Positions 35,839 through 43,668 of a DNA stretch of 64,000 bases are shown one piece after another. The position numbers were made by a program, and so were the translations under genes. The stretch's first letter is position 1; every line of letters begins with the position of its first letter. Under the pieces are notes generated by a model. It was not told the DNA's origin. It saw only the letters and a list, made by a program, of their open reading frames with translations, and searched no databases. The DNA comes from Alloprevotella sp. (GTDB lineage: Bacteria; Bacteroidota; Bacteroidia; Bacteroidales; Bacteroidaceae): positions 1 through 64,000 of the forward strand of contig JAFUZP010000006.1 of assembly GCA_017476545.1 (NCBI GenBank), written 5' to 3'.

Positions 35839-35858
35839 TTTTCCACAACTTATCAACA
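35839..35858. promoter_or_regulatory. Two DnaA-box-like sites upstream of dnaB
   Basis: TTTTCCACA (35839-35847) and TTATCAACA (35850-35858), each one mismatch from TTATCCACA, in the same orientation and 11 bases apart. They lie in the 153-base gap between dnaB and the precursor paralogue. There is no AT-rich unwinding region here, so regulation by DnaA is more likely than an origin. Confidence 0.45.
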
Positions 35859-35899
35859 ACCGCAGAGCTGCCCACTACACCTCCGCCGCCCTACCAAAC

Positions 35900-36541
35900 T
35901 CATGTTGTTATGGTTTTAGTGTCACTTATCTCTCCTTCAAACCTGCGCCCGTCGTACGTTCCACTGAAGGTTCCGCTCTCGGAACACGCATCGAACTGCG
36001 CGTTGGCAAAGAAGTCCTGAACGTCCCAGTCCGCACCGCTGAAAGAGGCAAGCGGAATGGGACCCGGCGTATCGATAATACCGGGGCCGCAAAGCCACTG
36101 GCCACCAAATAGCTCTCCGCTCATGATCGAGCAGTCGGTCCTTGAGTCCGCATAGTCGCGCAGGTCTGCCACTGAGGCGGCATACTTGCTGAGGAAATCA
36201 CCGCCGAGATCAGAGCACCCGAAACTCCACCCCTCCTTTTCACCTGATACAAACTCATTGCAGCTGTGAGCCGTGCCATCATAGAGTACATTCGCGGTTC
36301 CTCCCGTGGGATGGGTACAATCCCATAACAACACATAAAATTCAATCCCCACAGGGTGGAGACTAACCTGCACGGGCGGTTCGGACACGCCGCTCGCCGC
36401 CAGTAGTCCGCAGTCCAGCTTGAATACCTTCATCGCAGGCTTCACGTACTTCTTCGCTCCCTGCGGCGCGGCGTCCGCACCCGTCTCCGCCGCCCGCACA
36501 TCGCCGGGCAGCGCAGCGTTCAGTTCTTTTCTTTTTTCCAT
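35900..36541 (-). CDS. Cys-containing Bacteroidales protein with YVKP...LLAAS-type N-terminal leader (copy 2)
   Basis: 213 residues, paralogue of the gene at 1886-2500. The N-terminal AAPQGAKKYVKPAMKVFKLDC and LLAASG segment is nearly the same. The body is diverged but alignable: CTHPTGG, SCNEF, SGADWDVQDFFANAQFDAC, GTYDGRRFEG. No membrane helix, lipobox or classical signal peptide is visible. The Cys count is high in both copies, so disulphides or modification are possible. Promoter and leader are duplicated with the gene. Function unknown. Confidence 0.7.
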   Translation of the reverse strand: MEKRKELNAALPGDVRAAETGADAAPQGAKKYVKPAMKVFKLDCGLLAASGVSEPPVQVSLHPVGIEFYVLLWDCTHPTGGTANVLYDGTAHSCNEFVSGEKEGWSFGCSDLGGDFLSKYAASVADLRDYADSRTDCSIMSGELFGGQWLCGPGIIDTPGPIPLASFSGADWDVQDFFANAQFDACSESGTFSGTYDGRRFEGEISDTKTITT

Positions 36542-36889
36542 TTCTTAATACTTCAATTTATTTATAATAGCATTTGTTTATTACGCTCACACCATCCCCA
36601 AGCCTCCCCCTCTCGGGGGGACGGGAGGGGGGGCTGGAGGGGCTTCGGGGCATGGGCTGGTACATACACGCCAAGCGGCGCACCACACCCCTCCGAAGGG
36701 GGCGCGATGCGCCGCTCAATGCGTACTCGTATTTCTGTAACTACTTGATAACCAAAGTGCGAGGGGGGGTAATTCGGGCACTTCCCGCCCCGTAAGCACG
36801 GCCGAAGCCGGCCTCCGCAGCGGCGGAGGCGGCTATACCGTTATGATATATATACGCGTAAGGCATAATCAAGTTATCGTTTCCGGCGG
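36542..36889 (-). other. Long structured 5' leader of the copy 2 precursor gene
   Basis: About 340 bases from the predicted start to the ATG, alignable with 2501-2825. Conserved blocks include the AT-rich TTTATTTATAATAGCATTTG next to the start, the hairpin CCCCCTC/GAGGGGG (36606-36612 with 36625-36631), a GCGCATCGCGCC region and a 35-base identical block at 36761-36795. No credible reading frame is seen. Confidence 0.65.
36841..36858. repeat. AT/CG motif copy 5
   Basis: TTATGATATATATACGCG, at the corresponding place to the copy at 2777 in the duplicated leader. Confidence 0.5.
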
Positions 36890-36920
36890 CAAAGGTAGGC
36901 AAACATTTCCGATAGGCCAA
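36890..36920 (-). promoter_or_regulatory. Promoter of the copy 2 precursor gene
   Basis: Minus-strand TTGG (36917-36920), 19 bases, TACCTTTG (36890-36897), the same as at copy 1. Confidence 0.65.
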
Positions 36921-36954
36921 GGGCGGGCGGGGAAATAACAGAGCCGGGCACAAC

Positions 36955-37034
36955 TAACCCCAGGGATAGCCCGACGCAACCCTGCGGTCACGTCTCCGTA
37001 ACCATAGGGGTAGGCCGACGTAACCCTATAGATA
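36955..37034. repeat. 22-base-period palindrome quartet D
   Basis: Units at 36955 (TAACCCCAGGGATA), 36977 (CAACCCTGCGGTCA), 36999 (TAACCATAGGGGTA) and 37021 (TAACCCTATAGATA), exact 22-base steps. Same position relative to the precursor promoter as quartet A, so it may have been duplicated with that gene. Confidence 0.93.
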
Positions 37035-37061
37035 GTTTCCCCTGACAGGACGACAGGTGAC

Positions 37062-37099
37062 AAAAAAGGCACGGACTGCCCTCGCGGGTGGTCCGTGCC
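37062..37099 (-). terminator. Terminator of the second beta-barrel gene
   Basis: On the minus strand GGCACGGAC (37091-37099) pairs with GTCCGTGCC (37068-37076), followed by six T (37062-37067). Confidence 0.88.
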
Positions 37100-37140
37100 T
37101 GCTGAAATCATGTCAAACTAAATCAGCCGGGATATGGCGG

Positions 37141-39984
37141 CTACATCAGAATTACCTGCCCGCCTTCGCGGATTACGCGGGGTCCGGGGGCGGACTGCTG
37201 CACGGCACTTCTGCCGCCGATGGAGAAGCGATAGACGAGGTGCAGCATAGCGTAGGAGAGGAAGACGTGTGTGCGGTTGTAGTGGCGTGCGGTGCCGGAA
37301 AGGGTGCTGTTTTCTGCCGTACGTTGGTGCAGGAGGTCCTGCACTTCAAGCTGCACGGTGAGTCGCTTGTCCTTGAGGAACGACTGCGAGGCCGAGATGT
37401 TCCAGAGCCACTGCGCGTGGTTCATCAGCGCGTCGGCGTAGTTCCAGTTCACGTAGTAGTGCAGGCTTGTGCTGAGTTTCATGCCGAAGGGAAGGTCCAC
37501 TTGCGGCGCCAGCCTTGCCTCGAAGTGTTGCCCCGTCTGGTTATACTGCGGCGTCTGCTGGTAGCGCGTGGCCAGAAAACCGTAGCTGGCGTTGAAGGAG
37601 ACGGTCCAAATCTTGTCGCGCCATGAGAGGAACGCGCCCGGCCGCACGGCATAATTGTGCAGCAGGCTCAGTCCGAGGCCGCCTGCCGCTTCGCCGACGA
37701 AGCTCTTTTCGCGGCTTACGTCGAAGCTGGTGGAGAGGCGCAGTTTCCAATGCTGTGCGGAGTCAAGCCGCAGTTCTGTGTTGAGGTAGCCCCAGGCGTT
37801 CCACGTGCCGTTCACGTTTGTCTCCGACAGCGTGCGCACACCTGTCACGGCATCCACGCGCTGTGTCGGCACGACCTTGTTCAACGTCTGCTGCGCGCCG
37901 GCGAAGGCACTAAAGTTCGTACCGTGCTTCTTGTCGAAGTAGTTGCCGCGCAGGAACACGCGGTTCCACCACGCTGTGTGCAGGTCGGGATTGTTCTCCT
38001 CGTGGCGGAGCGTGTTGCTGTTGTCGGTGAAGGGTAGCTTGTCCTCAAGTCCGGCGTAGCTGGGGCCGCCTTCGTAGGAGAACGTCAGCTTGCCGCTTTC
38101 CACGAACTTCCAGTTCACCACGGCGCGTGGCCACACGGAGACGTAGTGGCGCGAGGGCGTGAGGTGTTGGCCTGCGCGGTCGTAGTAGAGGTGTTCCGAG
38201 ACATACGACGTCTGCACGCTGGCATCGAAATCCACTTTGTCCCAACGTCCCCTCAGCGTGGGAACGATGCCGTTCACCAGGGAATAGCGGCTGCGCCCGA
38301 AGGCGTTCTCGAAGTTGCGTGCCGCGAGGAGCGAGTCGCCCTGCGTGGGCAGCGTGCCGAGCGGGAGCGAGAGGCTGCGGTAGGCTTCGTAGATGTCCAG
38401 GTCGTAGAGGTGGCGCGCCGTAGTGGTGTGCCAGTAGCCATAGCGGTAGCCCATGCGCCCTTCAAAGTGCTTGCTGAGACGGAAATTGTAGTTTGCGTCA
38501 ATCGTCAAGTTCTGATTGTGCGTGGGCACGAGCTCGTACTGTCTGTCCACGTTGAGCGGCTCTGGCACGCCGGGCTGGAAGTAGCGTTGCTGCGCGAATT
38601 CGTGTCTGCGTTCACGGCTTTCTCCGAAGTCAAAGTTGGCGCTCAGCTCCAGCGACTGCCCTTCGCGGCGCAGGCGGCGTATGTAGCTGAGGTTCGCGCT
38701 TCCCGACGTGTCGCGGTATAGGCCGTGTCCGAGGTTCAGCTGCTCATAGACCGCGCCTGCGGGCGAGGAGGCCGAAGCCGTGTCGTGCTTTATGGCGGGG
38801 TAGCGCGAGGTGCTGAAGCCCGCACTTAAGGTGAGGCGCCGCAACGTGTCCACGTTCCAGACGAGGTGTGCCCGTCCCTGTCCGTCGAACAGGCGCGTCC
38901 ACGAGTGGGTGAGGCTTTCCGAGCGCAACGCTCCGCCGCCGGGCAGGAACTCCTCGTTGTGTTGAACCACGAGGCGCGATCGGTTGTTGTGGCGCAGGTT
39001 GCCGCTGGCCGTCACTTCCACGCGTCCGCCTTCCGTGTTCTTGCGCCCGTTCTCCCAGGAGTAGTTGGCTCCGAGCGACCGGTATGTGTAGAGGCCGTCT
39101 CCGCGCGTCCAGTTGCTCCAGTTGCCGTTCTCGTCGGCCTGCTGGTTCTCGCTGATGTTGTTCACCTGCGCATAGAGCGAGAGGCGGCGGCGTTCCGTGA
39201 AGTTCGTGCCGAAGCCTTTCAGTATGTAGCGTTCGTGCGTACCGCCGCCAGCGTCGAGGTTCGCGCTCCAGTTGCCCATGTACTCCTTCTTGATGCGCAG
39301 GTCCATGACGGTCTGCTTGTCGGCATCCGTCGTGCGCGTGAACTCCTTCGTCTCGTCCGTCTTTTCATAGAGGCGCACGTCCTTCACGGCTTCCGCCGTC
39401 ACGTTGGCCATGGCTTCCTGCGCGTTCTGGAAGAAAGGTTTGCCGTTCACGAGGATGTTGCTGACGCTGCGACCTTGGAACGTCAGGTTACCGTCGGCGT
39501 CCATCTCCAGTCCCGGCAGTTGCTTCATCAGCGCGCCGAGCGTGGCACCGGGCGGCAGGCGGAAAGCGTCCGTGTGGTAGCTGAAAGTGTCGGCTTCGAT
39601 GGTGAGCTGCTGCGAGAGCGCCGTCACCTGTGCCTCGCCCAGTTCGCGGTCGAGGCTTTCGAGGACGATGGTGCCAAAGTCCTTGCGCGGCGACTGCGCC
39701 GTGAGCTTCACGCTTTCCCGCACGGGACGGTAGCCGATGAGCGAGGCTTCGAGGCGGTAGCTGCCTGCGCGCGGGGCGGCGAGGCTGAAGCTGCCGTCCA
39801 CCTGCGTCTCTGCTGTTGCCACGGCGCGCGTGGAGTCTGCGCCGAAGAGTCCGACGCGCACCAACGCCACCGCCACGCTGTCGGCATCGACAATGCGGCC
39901 TTGTACGCCGAAGTGCTGTGCCGGGGCGGCGAGCGGCGCGACACAGAGGAGAAAGGAGAAGAAAGTCTTCGTAATGCTGTTCAT
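37141..39984 (-). CDS. Outer-membrane beta-barrel protein (TonB-dependent receptor-like)
   Basis: 947 residues. The signal peptide TFFSFLLCVAPLAAPAQ is followed by a carboxypeptidase-regulatory-like domain (QGRIVDADSVAVALVRVGLFG, ends about 110), a plug-like region (ALMKQLPGLEMDADGNLTFQGRSVSNILVNGKPFF) and a PF14905-type barrel to the C-terminus. No SusD partner follows. It lies 99 bases downstream of the M56/BlaR1-type gene on the same strand and could be a target or member of that regulatory unit. No clear TAnnTTTG box was found in the gap. Confidence 0.86.
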   Translation of the reverse strand: MNSITKTFFSFLLCVAPLAAPAQHFGVQGRIVDADSVAVALVRVGLFGADSTRAVATAETQVDGSFSLAAPRAGSYRLEASLIGYRPVRESVKLTAQSPRKDFGTIVLESLDRELGEAQVTALSQQLTIEADTFSYHTDAFRLPPGATLGALMKQLPGLEMDADGNLTFQGRSVSNILVNGKPFFQNAQEAMANVTAEAVKDVRLYEKTDETKEFTRTTDADKQTVMDLRIKKEYMGNWSANLDAGGGTHERYILKGFGTNFTERRRLSLYAQVNNISENQQADENGNWSNWTRGDGLYTYRSLGANYSWENGRKNTEGGRVEVTASGNLRHNNRSRLVVQHNEEFLPGGGALRSESLTHSWTRLFDGQGRAHLVWNVDTLRRLTLSAGFSTSRYPAIKHDTASASSPAGAVYEQLNLGHGLYRDTSGSANLSYIRRLRREGQSLELSANFDFGESRERRHEFAQQRYFQPGVPEPLNVDRQYELVPTHNQNLTIDANYNFRLSKHFEGRMGYRYGYWHTTTARHLYDLDIYEAYRSLSLPLGTLPTQGDSLLAARNFENAFGRSRYSLVNGIVPTLRGRWDKVDFDASVQTSYVSEHLYYDRAGQHLTPSRHYVSVWPRAVVNWKFVESGKLTFSYEGGPSYAGLEDKLPFTDNSNTLRHEENNPDLHTAWWNRVFLRGNYFDKKHGTNFSAFAGAQQTLNKVVPTQRVDAVTGVRTLSETNVNGTWNAWGYLNTELRLDSAQHWKLRLSTSFDVSREKSFVGEAAGGLGLSLLHNYAVRPGAFLSWRDKIWTVSFNASYGFLATRYQQTPQYNQTGQHFEARLAPQVDLPFGMKLSTSLHYYVNWNYADALMNHAQWLWNISASQSFLKDKRLTVQLEVQDLLHQRTAENSTLSGTARHYNRTHVFLSYAMLHLVYRFSIGGRSAVQQSAPGPRVIREGGQVILM

Positions 39985-40047
39985 CAGTATTGTCAGGCTT
40001 TTAGTTTTTGTGAGGAAAGGACTGGACGCAAGAAACTTTGCCGTATC

Positions 40048-40077
40048 GGAAGCCCCCTTGGGAAGGTGGGGGCTTCC
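40048..40077. other. GC hairpin between the M56 gene and the beta-barrel gene
   Basis: GGAAGCCCCC and GGGGGCTTCC form a 10-base stem around TTGGGAAGGT. No T-run follows on the minus strand, so it is a weak terminator at best. It resembles the REP-like hairpins at 4077 and 2565. Confidence 0.5.
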
Positions 40078-40083
40078 ATGCGT

Positions 40084-41793
40084 TTACTGCAAATTGAACG
40101 TGACGGGAATCTCCATTGTCATGACAACGGGCTTTCCGTTTTCGGTGCCGGGTATCATGCGCGGAATCTTCTTCACGGCTTCTATGGCGGCATCGCGCAA
40201 GCATTTTTCCTCCGACCCCCATGCGCCTAAGACTTCAACGCTCCCGTCGGGGTTTACGCCTACGTTTACATGGACTTTTCCCGTAAGTCCTTTGTCTATG
40301 GCTTCCTGCGGATAGCGCGTGTTGCGGGCAAGAAAGGATGTCAGCTCAACTTGTCCGCCAGGGTATTTGGGTGCAACGCGACTGGAGGAATGTTGGAGAG
40401 AGAGCGTCGTGCACGTATCCACAATAATCTCTCTTTTCTGGACGCGCTGCTCGAACTCCTTTGTCACTATGCAAATAGCACCATTTGTGGCACGCGATCC
40501 CCATACGGACGTTGCCGATTCGCCCTTCAGGACGGTGATTGACGCAATGTCCTCATCCCGTAGCTGGCTCATGCTTTGAATGTCCACAACGCTGCCGTCC
40601 ACTACGAAGAGCGGCTGCTTTGACGGGTCTTTCGTGCTGGAACGGTCTGACAGTTGTTGCGACAAGCTCTTTTCTCCGGGTTTCAGACTGTCGGCAAGGG
40701 CTATGGCGAGCTGCATCGTCGTGCCCAGCGTGGAGGCGTCCTCTACCGTGGCGAGTTCCTCTGCGGCGGCTGCGCCTTGGGCTGCTGACGCTTGCTGCGA
40801 CCATGGCGTTACGTTTAGCGCGTTTTCTATAGTTGGAAGTACGGCGGCTTCCATTCGGGCGTTGATGGGCTGGTTGAGTACCAGGAGTGCCAGCGCGGCA
40901 GGCGCAAGGAGCAGGTACTTGGAGCGCCACGCGCCGTGCGTTCTTTGTTTGTTAATCATAAGGATGCGTTTTTTGAGAGGTAAGACATTGAACCACTGCA
41001 CCAGCCTCCCGAAGCGCGAGCCGGCCTTGGCTTCGCGGGCTTGTCGTGGTGCGAAACTATTGGCCACCGTGGCGGCCGCCTTGCAGGGCGCAAGGCCGAG
41101 CAGGGCATACTGGTAGCCTCGGGCGCCAGCTCGCGACGCATCGCCGTCGGCTATGTATTCGTGTAGGTCGCGCAGTTCGGCCAGCGTGAGCCAGCTGGCG
41201 GGATTGAACCAGCAGACGGCGCACAGCACGTGAAGCAGGCACGTGTCTGCCGAGTGCCATTGGCGGATGTGCACCGCCTCGTGACGCAGGACGTGTGGCA
41301 GGTAGTCCGTGCCGAGTAGCCCGCGCGGTATGCACAGCCAGCCGAAGAAGCTGAAGGGCGACTCGCCGTCGGGCAGCAGTCTGCACTTCACGTCGCCCTC
41401 GCCGCCTCGCGGACTGTTCTTAATCACCTTTGCAACTCCCGCCACCTGCATGGCGAAGCGCAGCAGCAGGACGGCGGCTACGCAAACGTATATGACAATC
41501 AGCGCAAGGGTAATCCGTCCGTTTTGCGACGTTCCCGCATCGACCACAGCGTCCCTGACGGGAAGCCACACCTGATGCCACACCTGTTGCTGCACGGCGT
41601 CCACCTTGGCAACCTGCGAGGAGGACAACGGCAGACGGATGAAGTTCAGGAATGGAAACACCAGGGCGAAGCCCACGATGCCGAGCAACAACCCGCGACG
41701 AAGCGTGAAGAACGTGTCGCGACCACGGCAAAGGCGGTAGAGCGCGTAAAAGACCGCCCAAACCATATTAACCGTAAGGATATAAACTATCAT
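40084..41793 (-). CDS. M56 (BlaR1-type) sensor peptidase fused to plug-like and TonB C-terminal domains
   Basis: 569 residues. Membrane helices at about 1-20, 33-52 and 94-118. The M56 zinc site RHEAVHIRQWH (HEAVH 171-175) is followed by a fourth helix (about 288-305, LLLAPAALALLVL). Residues 394-445 look like a SusC/TonB-receptor plug segment (PLFVVDGSVV ... ITVLKGESATSVWGSRATNG). Residues 477-569 are a TonB C-terminal domain (YPQEAIDKGLTGKVHVNVGVNPDG). The fusion suggests a membrane protease that senses or touches an outer-membrane transporter. It follows the BlaI-type repressor by 17 bases. Confidence 0.88.
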   Translation of the reverse strand: MIVYILTVNMVWAVFYALYRLCRGRDTFFTLRRGLLLGIVGFALVFPFLNFIRLPLSSSQVAKVDAVQQQVWHQVWLPVRDAVVDAGTSQNGRITLALIVIYVCVAAVLLLRFAMQVAGVAKVIKNSPRGGEGDVKCRLLPDGESPFSFFGWLCIPRGLLGTDYLPHVLRHEAVHIRQWHSADTCLLHVLCAVCWFNPASWLTLAELRDLHEYIADGDASRAGARGYQYALLGLAPCKAAATVANSFAPRQAREAKAGSRFGRLVQWFNVLPLKKRILMINKQRTHGAWRSKYLLLAPAALALLVLNQPINARMEAAVLPTIENALNVTPWSQQASAAQGAAAAEELATVEDASTLGTTMQLAIALADSLKPGEKSLSQQLSDRSSTKDPSKQPLFVVDGSVVDIQSMSQLRDEDIASITVLKGESATSVWGSRATNGAICIVTKEFEQRVQKREIIVDTCTTLSLQHSSSRVAPKYPGGQVELTSFLARNTRYPQEAIDKGLTGKVHVNVGVNPDGSVEVLGAWGSEEKCLRDAAIEAVKKIPRMIPGTENGKPVVMTMEIPVTFNLQ

Positions 41794-41810
41794 GAGTGCG
41801 TCCTCCCCAG

Positions 41811-42209
41811 TTATTTAATTACATCTTTTCCGCTCCGAAGGCTTTCTCCGGAGGGTAGGGGACTTTCCTCAATCATCCTTATCATCTCCTGCAGGTCCTC
41901 CTTCGAGAGCTTCTGCTCCTCCACGAAGAAGTTCACCACCTGGCGGTATGAGCCCGAGAAGTAGTGGCTCACCATCGCGCCCAGCGACGAACGCTTGTAC
42001 TCCTCCTCGCTCACCAGCGGCGTGTATTGCAACGCCATACCCACGCGCTGGCTGCGCACGAATCCCTTGCGCTCCAAGTTCTTCACCACGGAGGCCAGCG
42101 TCGTGTAGGGCATTTCCTCGCCCATGCTGCGGTGAACCTCCTTCACGGTGGTGGCTCCGGCCCAAATGCGGCGCATCGCCGCCTCTTCCTGATACGTTAA
42201 GTGTTCCAT
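41811..42209 (-). CDS. BlaI/MecI-type repressor
   Basis: 132 residues. N-terminal winged helix (LTYQEEAAMRRIWAGATTVKEVHRSMGEEMPYTTLASVVKNLERKGFV), wing to about 75, then a C-terminal dimer domain. The last 15 residues (ESPLPSGESLRSGK) come from a REP-like GC hairpin and are unlike the family. It represses its own operon until cleaved through the neighbouring M56 protein. Two perfect-arm dyads in its promoter are the likely operators. No beta-lactamase is near, so the signal is probably not a penicillin. Confidence 0.92.
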   Translation of the reverse strand: MEHLTYQEEAAMRRIWAGATTVKEVHRSMGEEMPYTTLASVVKNLERKGFVRSQRVGMALQYTPLVSEEEYKRSSLGAMVSHYFSGSYRQVVNFFVEEQKLSKEDLQEMIRMIEESPLPSGESLRSGKDVIK

Positions 42210-42264
42210 GTTGTTCCGGTATTAAGGTTGCGGGCCACGAGCCCTTCTGTTTTAATTCACGGAG

Positions 42265-42296
42265 CAAAGCTACGAACTTTTCGTAGATACGCCAAA
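42265..42296 (-). promoter_or_regulatory. Promoter of the BlaI/M56 operon
   Basis: Minus-strand TTTG (42293-42296), 20 bases, TAGCTTTG (42265-42272). The -7 box overlaps operator 1. Confidence 0.75.
42270..42286. promoter_or_regulatory. BlaI-type operator 1
   Basis: CTACGAA-ctt-TTCGTAG, perfect 7-base arms, overlapping the -7 box. Confidence 0.85.
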
Positions 42297-42311
42297 CAAA
42301 TACCCAATAAT

Positions 42312-42328
42312 TTACGAAAATTTCGTAG
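42312..42328. promoter_or_regulatory. BlaI-type operator 2
   Basis: TTACGAA-aat-TTCGTAG, one mismatch between arms, exactly 42 bases from operator 1 (four helical turns), upstream of the -33 box. Confidence 0.85.
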
Positions 42329-42355
42329 AAAGCTTTGAAACATTCCTCAGACACA

Positions 42356-42376
42356 TTATTATATATAACGCGCGCG
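42356..42376. repeat. AT/CG motif copy 6
   Basis: TTATTATATATAACGCGCGC plus one more G, same orientation as the others; lies 28 bases beyond operator 2. Confidence 0.5.
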
Positions 42377-42500
42377 TGAAGGACGCCGACCTCCTTGCAC
42401 CACATTCCTTTCGCCAAGGAACGCGCCATCTCCCTCGCCGCATCTCGCCTCCACACATACCGCAAGAAAATCCTTCAGGTGCGCATGCATTTTTTCTCGC

Positions 42501-42638
42501 GTGCGCACAACTTTTCTTCTCTCTCCCCACAAATTCTATAAATTCAGCCTGAAAATGTACAAATTCAGCCTGAATTTAAAGAATATGTCCCGTTCCCGAA
42601 AAGTTTTCAAGGCATCTCGGAAGAAAATGTGTGCGCAC
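42501..42638. repeat. 19-base inverted repeat enclosing two TTCAGCCTGAA palindromes
   Basis: GTGCGCACAACTTTTCTTC (42501-42519) is repeated inverted, with about three mismatches, at 42620-42638 (GAAGAAAATGTGTGCGCAC). Between them are two copies of AAATTCAGCCTGAA (42540-42553 and 42561-42574), 21 bases apart. The 630-base gap between the BlaI gene and the lipoprotein gene holds no credible reading frame. Confidence 0.55.
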
Positions 42639-42765
42639 CGGCGAAACTTTTCGGCAGGAAGCAGGGGCGGTAGGCCGCAGGAATCGGGCGTGCGGCTACG
42701 GGCTGCGCGGGCTGCCCGCTCAGGCGCATTTCCTTCGCTTCCGTGTGTTAAATACTTGTGTTTTC

Positions 42766-42797
42766 CTTGCCTCGTTCATCCTGGATGCCTACTTTTG
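42766..42797 (+). promoter_or_regulatory. Promoter of the small lipoprotein gene
   Basis: CTTG (42766-42769), 20 bases, TACTTTTG (42790-42797); the gene starts at 42844. Confidence 0.6.
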
Positions 42798-42843
42798 CAT
42801 GCCTTCCGCAATGGTGTGGAGGGGACAGACTAAATAAAGGAAA

Positions 42844-43254
42844 ATGAATAGGCTTATGACTGTGGCAGCCGTGGTGGTGGCTGTGCTGTGCGTCGCAGGA
42901 TGCGGCGATGATGACAAGGTGTTCGACCCCAGCCTGCTTGGCGGAACGTGGGAACGCGTGTGGGATAAGGGCGTGCAGGACGTGGGTACGGAGCGCTACA
43001 CTTTCCGCCCCACAAGCCAGACGGAAGGTACGGTGGAGGTGTTCACGTCCGATGTGTTCACGGGCGACAAGACCACGCTGCACGACTACGTGGTGGGCCA
43101 CACGGGGCACATCGTCATCTACGGCACCACGCGCCAGGCACCCTTCAACCCCGGCGGCGAGGAGTGCGACATCGCCCGACTCACGCGCAAGGAAATGGTC
43201 TGGAACCATACGGATTCCAAGGAAGTCGTAAAGCGCTTCCGCAGGGTGGAGTGA
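42844..43254 (+). CDS. Small lipoprotein of unknown function
   Basis: 136 residues. The lipoprotein signal MNRLMTVAAVVVAVLCVAGC has its acceptor Cys at 20, followed by GDDDK, an acidic stretch typical of surface-exposed Bacteroidetes lipoproteins. The body (LLGGTWERVWDKGVQDVGTERYTF ... EMVWNHTDSKEVVKRFRRV) resembles small lipocalin-like beta-barrel lipoproteins. Monocistronic. Confidence 0.72.
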   Translation: MNRLMTVAAVVVAVLCVAGCGDDDKVFDPSLLGGTWERVWDKGVQDVGTERYTFRPTSQTEGTVEVFTSDVFTGDKTTLHDYVVGHTGHIVIYGTTRQAPFNPGGEECDIARLTRKEMVWNHTDSKEVVKRFRRVE

Positions 43255-43413
43255 CTATGCATTTATTGTCATACGAAGCAGAAACAGGCAGGCGCAAGGG
43301 GTAGGACGGTATGTTCGAACTCGGTGGCGGTCATATTCTACTCTATAGGACACGGAAGGCGCGGCTTTTGTGACGGCGAAGATAGAGAAAAACGTTACGT
43401 CACACCTCGTTTT

Positions 43414-43528
43414 GAGCTTCGCGCTTACCTTGCATCGAGGTGTGCGCTTACCTTGCGTTGAGGTGTGCGCTTACCTTGCGTTGAGCTTTGCGCTTACCTC
43501 AAATGGAGATGTGCGCACACCTCAGAAG
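43414..43528. repeat. 23-base-period repeat array, five units
   Basis: Units start at 43414, 43437, 43460, 43483 and 43506, exactly 23 bases apart. Units 2 and 3 are identical, with core GAGGTGTGCGCTTACCTT. The last unit is GAGATGTGCGCACACCTC, nearly palindromic, like the last unit of the array at 1645-1736. It lies upstream of the symporter promoter. The rest of 43255-43413 shows nothing recognisable. Confidence 0.9.
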
Positions 43529-43594
43529 GGGCCGTGCGGGCGCCGCAGGCTCCGCCTCCTGGGTTTGGGAGTGCAAAGAAAAGTGGGGAGGACT

Positions 43595-43625
43595 TTTGCG
43601 TAGTGCGGGAGAAAACGTATTTTTG
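43595..43625 (+). promoter_or_regulatory. Promoter of the symporter gene
   Basis: TTTG (43595-43598), 19 bases, TATTTTTG (43618-43625); the ATG follows at 43669. It rules out the longer start at 43465, which would translate the repeat array. Confidence 0.8.
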
Positions 43626-43668
43626 CCGAATATTAGCTAAAAGCAGAACAGAACTAAACAGAAAAGAG

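Noticed and set aside
43465..43668. N-terminal extension of the symporter
   Set aside because: It would translate the 23-base repeat array and lies upstream of the promoter at 43595-43625.
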